Source of the DNA: Chlorobiota bacterium | GTDB taxonomy: Bacteria > Bacteroidota > Bacteroidia > Bacteroidales > JAADJA01 | DNA: 5,779 bases | Reading direction: 5' to 3' | NCBI GenBank assembly: GCA_030592565.1 | Contig: JAUVIX010000260.1 | Span: 1-5,779 of the forward strand | In this document: one piece after another, positions 1 to 5,779 of the stretch | How positions within the stretch are numbered: the stretch's first letter is position 1 | Layout of the letters: every line of letters starts with the position of its first letter | Made by a program: the position numbers and the translations under genes | The notes under the pieces: generated by a model | Seen by the model: the letters and a program-made list of their open reading frames with translations, nothing else | Told to the model about the DNA's origin: nothing | Database searches by the model: none

Positions 1-3000
1 CTATCTTCCCGTTGTTTTTTGGAACTCTGACCGTCGAGATATTCAAAATCAATTTTATCTCTTATCAGTTCATCTTTAATAAGTTTCAGCATTCTGACAA
101 ATTGTGAAAAAACGAGTATTTTATGATTTGAGGTTTTCTCATTGATATGCCTTACAAGTTCTTCGATCTTAACCGATTCGTGGCCATAATCCTCCTCATC
201 GGATAGTATTGCAGGCGAGTCGCAAATCTGTCGCAGCTTCATCAAACCTTCAAGAACATAAATTTTAGATTTTCCAAGCCCTTCCGTTTCAATCCTTCCA
301 AGTAGCTGATTCCTGTATTTATTTCTGAAAGCATCATAGACCTTACGTTGCCCATCCCCCATCTCGCAAAACAGGATGGTTTCGGTTTTTTCGGGAAGGT
401 CTTTGGCAACCTGTTCTTTTGTCCGCCTCAAAATAAATGGGCTAATCAACTTACTTAATTCCCTTGACACCTCCACATTGCCCTCTTTATCAATAGCTTT
501 AGAATAGTATTCACGGAAAGATTCCATCGGACCTAAAAAACCCGGATTTACAAAATTCATTTGGGCGTAAAGGTCAAAAGTGCTGTTTTCGATTGGCGTT
601 CCCGTAAGTGTCAGTTTGTTTGCAGCTTTAAGCAAAAAAGCCGCTTTATAACGCAACGATGAAGGATTTTTAATAGCTTGCGATTCGTCAAGAATAATAT
701 AGTTGAACTTCAACTCTTTAAGGATTTTAATATCGCGAACCAAAACTCCGTATGTTGTTAAAATAATATTATACTTTTTAAAATATTTTATCTCTTTGTC
801 ACGGTTTATCCCGTAATAAAAATGATATGTTAGCTTAGGTGCAAACTTTTTCAATTCTATTTCCCAGTTGAAAAGCAGCGTTGTAGGGACAATAATCAGG
901 TTTGGTTTTTTATTTTTCTTTACCTGTTTTTGCAGCAGGGTCAGATCCTGCAATGTTTTCCCCAGCCCCATATCATCGGCCAGAATACCACCCCAGCCCA
1001 TCTCATTCAACACATTTAGCCAGTTCAACCCTTCTTTTTGATAATCGCGGAGTGTGGCTGTAATCTCACGTGGTTTCCTGATTGTATTTATATTTTCAAT
1101 ATTTTTTAGTTTACGTCTCTTTTCAGCCAGTTCTTTAATTATTTCTGTATTGTCAATATCCTCAAAAAGCTCATCAATGATTGAAAATTTCAACTTTGAA
1201 ATTTGAAGTTTATTATCTTTAATTTCGCCTGCTCTGAAATATCGTTGCAATTTATTGAGCCACTCCTCGGGCAATATTCCGACACTGCCATCTTTCAACT
1301 GGATATATTTTTCCTGACGCAGGACAGCCCTTCTAATACTTTTTAAGTCAAGAGCCATATCGCCAAAAGCCACATCAACATCAACCTCAAACCAGTCCTG
1401 TCCTGATTTAATTCCACTGCTTATTTTTGCCCTGTATGGCGAATATTTGAATGTTTTTAAATCTTTTAACCCGAAGACCTCAACATTTGCCTTTTCCAGT
1501 TTTTCATAAGCATCGAAAAACCAAAAATTGTCCATCAGAATATCAGCCGGTATGTAAAACCTTCCGGCATTTTTCTGGGTTTGAAAGTCAGGATGCAGCT
1601 CTGAAACAAATTCAAGAAAATCCTTTTCATATTCTTCATCCCTGTTGTAGATAATAATCCTATTCTCTTTATCCAAAACCATTGAATTGCCTTCATCGGC
1701 CGGTTCAAACGACAAATCCCCGTCATACTTCACAACAGGTTTAAAAACCACATTATCTCTGAATTCTGAAAGAAAGATCTGTTTTTTTAATGGATTGATA
1801 TTTTTCTCATCTATGGAAAACAAATCAGATTTGAAGTCAATTTTATAAAGTTTGGAAACCGGTATAACATAATCACTAAAGAATCTATTGGCTTCTGTAT
1901 TGGCTATTGTCAAAGGTTTCCAGTTAAATTGGCTTATAACCATTGACTGGCTGATAGATTTATGCAGATATAGTGTATTGTCAATAATTGTGTATAAAAA
2001 GTGGGAATCGGAAATCTCTATTTTATCACTGTTTTGTTCAATTCCATTTATAATGAGTTTTGGACTAAGATAAAGAAATGTATCATCATTATAGAACTCA
2101 AATTTTAGCTGAAGATGTTCGCTTGAGATAGTTATAGGCTTTAAATCTGATTTTCTGACTTTTTCAAACTCTTCATATTCAGGAATTATAAACAGATATT
2201 TTTCTTTTTCAATAAGAGGGATGACTTTATTAAGAAATTCAAAAATGTGTTTTTCCTGTTCAAAAAAATCATCATTACCATCCGGAATCAATCCCAACTC
2301 CTTACTCTCTTCAAAAAATCTGATCTTTTCGAGAATTGTTTTTTGATTTTTTGTAATAACCGGACGCTCATCAAATGACAGCCCGCTAATTCTTTTGATA
2401 TGTGAAACCAGTTTATCGCCGGTTTTATTTTCTTTTCCTGTTAAAACAACGATTTCCAGCTCATCATTGGTGGATAGATCCATTTCGGTATATGCAATAA
2501 ATGCAAATCCAATTGATCTTTTTTCATATCTGCCACTTTCGGGAACAGGTGCCTCAACTTTTATAAGGTTGTGGTTCAGCTTTCCTAATGCAGTTTTAAA
2601 AAATTCAGCATGACTTCGCTCCTCGCCTTTAACCGGCAGCAAAGTTTCATACCCCTCTTTTAACTCCCAGGATATTTCATTACTAATAAAATTCAGGCGA
2701 AAATAATTGTTAAAAATTTTACCTCTTAATCCATATGTGTCCAGAATATTATTTTTTAGAGTTTTAAAATTTACAGGACTAATTTGATCAAAAATATCAG
2801 GATATTCCGAATTTGCTATTTCAGTAAGAATCTGGGATTGGTGCGGGCAAAGTTTTTTTACTTTCTTTCCACAGTTGCAGGTAGTATGCAGCTCTTTATT
2901 AGTTATCCAAAATTTTACAAGGAAAATACTGTTGTATGAATAGTAATTAAAGTGAATTTTATTTTCAGCAAAAATTTTTGTTTCAATATTTCCATAATCG

Positions 3001-3458
3001 TACCAGTTATCTGTTAATCTATCCAGCAGGTCGTATGTAATCTTTTTATAATCTTTTATCACATACGGATTATCTGAGTATCGTAAAACAGGTTTTGGTA
3101 ATTCTTTTACCTTTCCGTTTACATTTTTTGCATCTTTTATAGTTATGATTTTTTTTTCTTCGGGTCTCCCTCCAAATATTTCCTGGATGTAGCGTAGAGC
3201 AGCAACCTGGTGTTTGCAAACAGGTCCCCAGTCGTAAGGACAATTACAACTTGTCTTTATAGCTTCATTTAATCCTTTGACCACCACCACATACAAAGTA
3301 GTTCCCCGTACTTCAAAAATCCCTGAACCTGTGGCTTTATTTACTTCAGCACTTTCAATTCTTTTCTTCCTAAACAGATTATCACCCCGATCAATAATTT
3401 CGGAAGGAACATTAATGTCGAGATAATCCTCTATTCTATCTACAATGTTTACTGACAT
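1..3458 (-). CDS. SNF2-family DNA-dependent ATPase/helicase with two SWIM-type zinc motifs (C-terminus cut by window edge)
   Basis: I read this frame codon by codon and found no stop from the ATG at 3458 to the left edge, giving 1152 visible residues. An in-frame stop lies about 50 bases upstream of this ATG with no other ATG between, so the start is well fixed. Two CxCx7CxH motifs resembling SWIM zinc fingers lie at C71-C73-C81-H83 and C194-C196-C204-H206. A long region (about 210-800) has no motif I recognise. The SNF2 motor follows: LRDYQ at 803-807, Walker A DDMGLGKT at 828-835, motif Ia around VPTTLLFNW (857-865), Walker B DESQ at 924-927, motif III LTGTPIENS at 951-959, LRRTK at 1010-1014 and ILVFSQF at 1114-1120. 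The frame ends soon after YLDGQ (1140-1144). Motifs V and VI are therefore outside the window, probably about 100 residues. The family moves along duplex DNA and remodels protein-DNA complexes; SWIM motifs are thought to bind DNA or protein. The specific role here is unknown. Confidence 0.95.
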   Translation of the reverse strand, partial: MSVNIVDRIEDYLDINVPSEIIDRGDNLFRKKRIESAEVNKATGSGIFEVRGTTLYVVVVKGLNEAIKTSCNCPYDWGPVCKHQVAALRYIQEIFGGRPEEKKIITIKDAKNVNGKVKELPKPVLRYSDNPYVIKDYKKITYDLLDRLTDNWYDYGNIETKIFAENKIHFNYYSYNSIFLVKFWITNKELHTTCNCGKKVKKLCPHQSQILTEIANSEYPDIFDQISPVNFKTLKNNILDTYGLRGKIFNNYFRLNFISNEISWELKEGYETLLPVKGEERSHAEFFKTALGKLNHNLIKVEAPVPESGRYEKRSIGFAFIAYTEMDLSTNDELEIVVLTGKENKTGDKLVSHIKRISGLSFDERPVITKNQKTILEKIRFFEESKELGLIPDGNDDFFEQEKHIFEFLNKVIPLIEKEKYLFIIPEYEEFEKVRKSDLKPITISSEHLQLKFEFYNDDTFLYLSPKLIINGIEQNSDKIEISDSHFLYTIIDNTLYLHKSISQSMVISQFNWKPLTIANTEANRFFSDYVIPVSKLYKIDFKSDLFSIDEKNINPLKKQIFLSEFRDNVVFKPVVKYDGDLSFEPADEGNSMVLDKENRIIIYNRDEEYEKDFLEFVSELHPDFQTQKNAGRFYIPADILMDNFWFFDAYEKLEKANVEVFGLKDLKTFKYSPYRAKISSGIKSGQDWFEVDVDVAFGDMALDLKSIRRAVLRQEKYIQLKDGSVGILPEEWLNKLQRYFRAGEIKDNKLQISKLKFSIIDELFEDIDNTEIIKELAEKRRKLKNIENINTIRKPREITATLRDYQKEGLNWLNVLNEMGWGGILADDMGLGKTLQDLTLLQKQVKKNKKPNLIIVPTTLLFNWEIELKKFAPKLTYHFYYGINRDKEIKYFKKYNIILTTYGVLVRDIKILKELKFNYIILDESQAIKNPSSLRYKAAFLLKAANKLTLTGTPIENSTFDLYAQMNFVNPGFLGPMESFREYYSKAIDKEGNVEVSRELSKLISPFILRRTKEQVAKDLPEKTETILFCEMGDGQRKVYDAFRNKYRNQLLGRIETEGLGKSKIYVLEGLMKLRQICDSPAILSDEEDYGHESVKIEELVRHINEKTSNHKILVFSQFVRMLKLIKDELIRDKIDFEYLDGQSSKKQRED

Positions 3459-3479
3459 AAAATAAAAATTAATTTTCCG

Positions 3480-3487
3480 CAAAGATA
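3480..3487 (-). promoter_or_regulatory. Candidate Bacteroidota -7 promoter element for the SNF2 gene
   Basis: On the minus strand this reads TATCTTTG, an exact match to the Bacteroidota -7 consensus TAnnTTTG, 21 bases before the ATG. That implies a very short leader. I could not find a -33 TTG at the usual 19-21 base spacing, so the match rests on one box. No Shine-Dalgarno sequence is present; the leader is A/T-rich, as is normal in this phylum. Confidence 0.55.
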
Positions 3488-3556
3488 GACAAACGAAGAT
3501 TGTTAATAATCAGGTTTTCTTATTTTGATACTGATAGCCATTGGTATTGGGTATTT

Positions 3557-3564
3557 TATATTTG
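3557..3564 (+). promoter_or_regulatory. Alternative candidate -7 element upstream of the shortened regulator
   Basis: TATATTTG fits the TAnnTTTG consensus and lies 55 bases before the ATG at 3620. A TTG at 3541-3543 is nearby but its spacing (13 bases) is too short for a typical -33 box. It is less likely than the element at 3574-3581. Confidence 0.25.
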
Positions 3565-3573
3565 TATCTTCCT

Positions 3574-3581
3574 TATCTTTG
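3574..3581 (+). promoter_or_regulatory. Candidate Bacteroidota -7 promoter element for the shortened regulator gene
   Basis: TATCTTTG, followed by C, is an exact -7 consensus match 38 bases before the ATG at 3620. The same nine bases, TATCTTTGC, occur on the opposite strand as the SNF2 -7 element. This makes the 161-bp gap a divergent promoter region. The nearest upstream TTG (3547-3549) is 24 bases away, slightly far for a -33 box. Confidence 0.5.
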
Positions 3582-3619
3582 CACGATTGATGATAAAATT
3601 GGTTTATGTAATTTAAATA

Positions 3620-4321
3620 ATGGCACTTCCGATTAACATAGAAGAATTATTAAACGGTAACACGATTGAATGGGACAGGATTGAGTTGAAAAAGAGCTGG
3701 AATCCTGAAGAAATTATTGCGAATGCTGTTTTTCACAAAAACTATGAGAAAAATAACCCTATTGAAATCCAAATCCATCCTGATAAAATTGAAATATTGA
3801 GTTTCAGCGGCCCGCTACCTCCAATTGATAACAAAATTCTTAAAAACAATGGCTCTCCAAAACCTGTTTTTGAAACAGACAAAGACAGGATATATTTTCT
3901 TTCTGTTATTTATATTCATCCTGATGCTAAACAGATAAGTCCGATAACAAAAGATGATCCAGCTATTGATGAAATAGTTGATGTTGATGGCCTTAATGAA
4001 TTTCTTAATAGTATTAGTGTCTATGATAGTGTCTATGATAGCGACCAAGTTAACGATAGAGTTAGTGCAATAATTAGCGATGTAGTTAGCGATATAGAAA
4101 AACTAAAAACCACTCTTATATTTTGCAAAATACCGAAAAGCAGGAATGAAATTATGGAACAATTAAAATTAATTAAACATTCTATTAATATTAACCGACA
4201 TATCAAACCATTAATAAATTATAATTGGCTGAAAATGACTCTGCCTGATAAAATGAAAAGTAAAAATCAGAAATATAAGACAACCAAATTAGGCCTTGCA
4301 TTATTAAAAATATTGACTTAA
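3620..4321 (+). CDS. Internally shortened AlbA_2/GHKL-ATPase/winged-helix (RecG-like) regulator, probable decaying remnant
   Basis: This 233-residue open frame starts like full-length AlbA_2-domain ATP-binding proteins of Bacteroidota (MALPINIEELLNG, then EWDRIELKKSWNPEE), which from memory run to roughly 450-600 residues. At residues 30-33 it jumps straight to the GHKL ATPase N-box (IIANAVFHKNY, 32-42), followed by an IEIQIHPDKIEILSFSGPLP-like stretch (48-67). The rest of the AlbA_2 domain and the first part of the ATPase domain are absent. At about residues 73-77 it jumps again, to NNGSPKPVFETD (76-87). This skips the block that normally carries the RNRRIGD and GRGTG motifs (the ATP lid). 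A tetrapeptide-repeat linker (133-160) and a C-terminal winged helix (about 163-232) follow; its KSRNEI and KSKNQKY motifs look intact. Without the glycine-rich lid, ATP binding is doubtful. Both losses keep the frame, so it may still be translated as a DNA-binding fragment. The gene ends 30 bases before the dehydrogenase. Confidence 0.8.
   Translation: MALPINIEELLNGNTIEWDRIELKKSWNPEEIIANAVFHKNYEKNNPIEIQIHPDKIEILSFSGPLPPIDNKILKNNGSPKPVFETDKDRIYFLSVIYIHPDAKQISPITKDDPAIDEIVDVDGLNEFLNSISVYDSVYDSDQVNDRVSAIISDVVSDIEKLKTTLIFCKIPKSRNEIMEQLKLIKHSININRHIKPLINYNWLKMTLPDKMKSKNQKYKTTKLGLALLKILT
4016..4099 (+). repeat. Degenerate 12-bp tandem repeat encoding a tetrapeptide linker, seven units
   Basis: The first two units (AGTGTCTATGAT at 4016-4027 and 4028-4039) are identical. 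Five more diverged units follow in the same 12-base register. The encoded units are SVYD, SVYD, SDQV, NDRV, SAII, SDVV and SDIE (residues 133-160 of the shortened regulator). From memory, similar SDQV-type repeats join the ATPase and winged-helix domains in relatives. The identical leading pair suggests a recent slippage duplication. Confidence 0.8.
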
Positions 4322-4351
4322 AAAATATCCCAATATAAAATCACAAAAATT

Positions 4352-5524
4352 ATGTACAAATACACTCCCCCCGATTATTACCTTGTTGATGAACTGCTCA
4401 CCGACGAGCATAAAATAATTCGCAGCTCCATTCGTGATTGGGTTGACCGTTCCGTAACGCCAATAATTGAAGGCGCAGCACAGAATAATGAGTTTCCTCT
4501 TTATTTGTTTAAGGAACTTGGAAAGCTTGGTGCCTTCGGGCCTTTTATCCCTGAAGAGTATGGTGGTGCAGGCCTTGATTACATTTCCTATGGTGTGATA
4601 ATGACCGAATTGGAAAGAGGTGATTCAGGTATCCGTTCTGCTGCTTCGGTACAGACATCTTTGGTTATGTACCCTATTTTTAGGTTTGGTTCTGAGGAAC
4701 AGCGAAGGAAATATCTTCCGAAACTGGCAACCGGTGAAATGGTTGGATGTTTTGGCCTGACAGAACCCAATCACGGTTCCGACCCTGGAAGTATGGAAAC
4801 AAAATTCAGTGACGAAGGTGACCATTTCCTTCTCAACGGTGCTAAGATGTGGATTACCAACTCACCAATTGCTGATGTAGCTGTTATTTGGGCTAAGGAC
4901 GAAGAGGGGAAGGTAAGAGGTTTGATTGTGGAAAAAGGTATGGAAGGCTTTTCAGCTCCCGAAACAAAAGGGAAATGGTCGTTGCGGGCTTCTATTACCG
5001 GTGAACTGGTTTTTGATAATGTGAAAGTTCCCAAGGAGAATCTGTTTCCCAATGTCATAGGGTTAAAAGGTCCGTTAAGTTGCCTTAACTCTGCTAGATA
5101 TGGTATTGCCTGGGGAGCAATCGGGGCGGCAATGGATTGTTATAACACTGCACTTAATTATTCTCTTGAAAGAAAACAATTCAATAAACCAATAGCCTCT
5201 TTCCAGCTTCAACAGAAAAAGCTTGCAGAGATGGTTACAGAAATTACAAAAGCACAACTGCTTGCCTGGCGTATGGGAGTCCTGAGAAATGAAGAAAAGG
5301 CAACTCCAGGCATAATCTCTATGGCTAAACGGAACAATGTTGAAATGGCATTGAAAATTGCCAGAGACTCCAGACAAATACTTGGTGCTATGGGTATTAC
5401 CGATGATTTTCCGATTATGCGGCATATGATGAACCTGGAATCAGTAATCACTTATGAAGGAACACACGATATTCATTTGCTTATTACGGGAATGGATATT
5501 ACAGGAATTCCAGCTTTCAGCTAA
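4352..5524 (+). CDS. gcdH: Glutaryl-CoA dehydrogenase (FAD-dependent acyl-CoA dehydrogenase family), complete
   Basis: This 390-residue protein has the usual length and order of acyl-CoA dehydrogenases: N-terminal helical domain (about 15-125), central beta domain (about 131-225) and C-terminal helical domain (about 237-385). It probably oxidises and decarboxylates glutaryl-CoA to crotonyl-CoA in lysine/tryptophan breakdown, in the cytoplasm, passing electrons to an electron-transfer flavoprotein. Visible motifs are GCFGLTEPNHGSDPG (132-146), WITNS (167-171), KWSLRASITGE (208-218), the FAD-contacting RKQF (274-277) and QILGAMGI (342-349). The catalytic base is E369 in TYEGTHDIH. Compared from memory with the human enzyme, E88, R95, S99 and Y368 line up with E87, R94, S98 and Y369. 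The arginine binds the distal carboxylate of glutaryl-CoA, which argues against a plain fatty acyl-CoA dehydrogenase and fits a decarboxylating enzyme. No Shine-Dalgarno sequence or clear own promoter is visible in the 30-base leader, so transcription may come through from the gene upstream. Confidence 0.92.
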   Translation: MYKYTPPDYYLVDELLTDEHKIIRSSIRDWVDRSVTPIIEGAAQNNEFPLYLFKELGKLGAFGPFIPEEYGGAGLDYISYGVIMTELERGDSGIRSAASVQTSLVMYPIFRFGSEEQRRKYLPKLATGEMVGCFGLTEPNHGSDPGSMETKFSDEGDHFLLNGAKMWITNSPIADVAVIWAKDEEGKVRGLIVEKGMEGFSAPETKGKWSLRASITGELVFDNVKVPKENLFPNVIGLKGPLSCLNSARYGIAWGAIGAAMDCYNTALNYSLERKQFNKPIASFQLQQKKLAEMVTEITKAQLLAWRMGVLRNEEKATPGIISMAKRNNVEMALKIARDSRQILGAMGITDDFPIMRHMMNLESVITYEGTHDIHLLITGMDITGIPAFS

Positions 5525-5537
5525 AAGCAATGGAAAT

Positions 5538-5565
5538 AAAAAAATGCTGATACCAAATTATATCA
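5538..5565 (-). terminator. Weak candidate terminator of the universal stress protein gene
   Basis: TGATA (5548-5552) pairs with TATCA (5561-5565) across an 8-base loop. On the minus strand the hairpin is followed, after three bases, by a run of seven T (5538-5544). The stem is only five A/T-rich pairs and overlaps the stop codon, so this is tentative. The same hairpin, followed on the plus strand by TTTCTTT, could also serve the convergent dehydrogenase gene. Confidence 0.3.
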
Positions 5566-5779
5566 TTTCTTTGTCGGAATAATCACTAACGGAATCCTGG
5601 ATCTGTGCAATAAAGCCTCACTAACACTTCCTACTAAAAGACGATGCATAGCTCCACGCCCATGAGAACCGATAATTTTGGCATAAGCCGGTAACTTTTC
5701 TGCCTCTTCCAATATTGTTTCCTCTGTTGGGCCCTGGATTATTAATGGAGTGACGTCTATGCCAGACTTTTTCATATCA
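5563..5779 (-). CDS. Universal stress protein (UspA family), C-terminal half; N-terminus beyond the right edge
   Basis: The frame stays open to the right edge and stops at 5563-5565. The ATG at 5775 is probably an internal methionine, because the sequence after it (KKSGIDVTPLIIQGPTEETI) matches the middle of a Usp domain rather than its start. Counting from that Met, the ATP-binding signature Gx2Gx9G(S/T) is present as GSHG at 36-39 and GS at 49-50 (bases 5626-5670). It is followed by the usual last beta strand, IPLVIIP. This places it in the nucleotide-binding branch of the family, whose members are dimeric cytoplasmic proteins induced by stress or growth arrest. Single-domain (about 140-150 residues) and tandem forms both exist, and the window cannot tell which this is. 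It converges on the dehydrogenase gene with 38 bases between the two stops. Confidence 0.88.
   Translation of the reverse strand, partial: DMKKSGIDVTPLIIQGPTEETILEEAEKLPAYAKIIGSHGRGAMHRLLVGSVSEALLHRSRIPLVIIPTKK

Noticed and set aside
1451..2613. Several short plus-strand open frames (60-72 codons) at 1451-1654, 1888-2073 and 2395-2613.
   Set aside because: All lie antisense to the continuous SNF2 frame, and their translations show no family-like sequence.
1..4321. A possible defence system made of a SNF2 helicase next to an AlbA_2 protein.
   Set aside because: The genes are divergent, the AlbA_2 protein has lost most of its sensor and ATPase parts, and no nuclease, methylase or other effector is present in the window.
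4322..4351. A separate promoter for the dehydrogenase in the 30-base gap.
   Set aside because: The gap is A/T-rich but contains no TAnnTTTG match and no TTG at a suitable distance.
5075..5425. A 116-codon minus-strand open frame lying inside the dehydrogenase gene.
   Set aside because: It is antisense to a well-supported conserved gene, its translation resembles no protein family, and other antisense frames overlap it in the same gene.
5527..5547. An AGCA/TGCT inverted repeat after the dehydrogenase stop as a terminator.
   Set aside because: The stem is only four pairs across a loop of about 13-15 bases and has no following T run on the plus strand.
5773..5775. The ATG at 5775 as the true start of the stress protein.
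   Set aside because: The frame is open beyond it to the edge, and a start here would remove the first half of the conserved Usp fold.

Overview
The window looks like a piece of a Bacteroidota (Bacteroidetes) chromosome. The evidence is low overall GC, copies of the phylum's -7 promoter element (TAnnTTTG), A-rich leaders without a Shine-Dalgarno sequence, and protein sequences typical of the group. I see no mobile element, RNA gene or CRISPR array. The genus cannot be told from what is here.

Layout: positions 1-3458 (minus strand) hold one uninterrupted reading frame of 1152 visible codons. It encodes a SNF2-family ATPase with two SWIM-type zinc-binding motifs near its N-terminus; its C-terminus lies beyond the left edge. 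A 161-bp gap with outward-facing promoter elements separates it from a plus-strand gene at 3620-4321. That gene encodes a shortened member of the AlbA_2 (Schlafen-type)/GHKL-ATPase/winged-helix 'RecG-like' regulator family. Its N-terminal start, ATPase N-box and C-terminal winged helix remain, but two internal blocks have been lost in frame. Thirty bases downstream, 4352-5524 encodes a complete acyl-CoA dehydrogenase that matches glutaryl-CoA dehydrogenase residue by residue at the active site. The right edge (5563-5779, minus strand) holds the C-terminal half of an ATP-binding-type universal stress protein, convergent with the dehydrogenase.

How the genes work together: no shared pathway is evident. 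The SNF2 protein acts on nucleic acid, the dehydrogenase on lysine/tryptophan-derived glutaryl-CoA, and the stress protein is a small nucleotide-binding protein. The shortened regulator and the dehydrogenase are close enough to be co-transcribed, but nothing in the sequence shows a functional link. The most unusual object is the internally collapsed regulator with a degenerate tetrapeptide-repeat linker. I did not find convincing evidence of a new multi-gene system.
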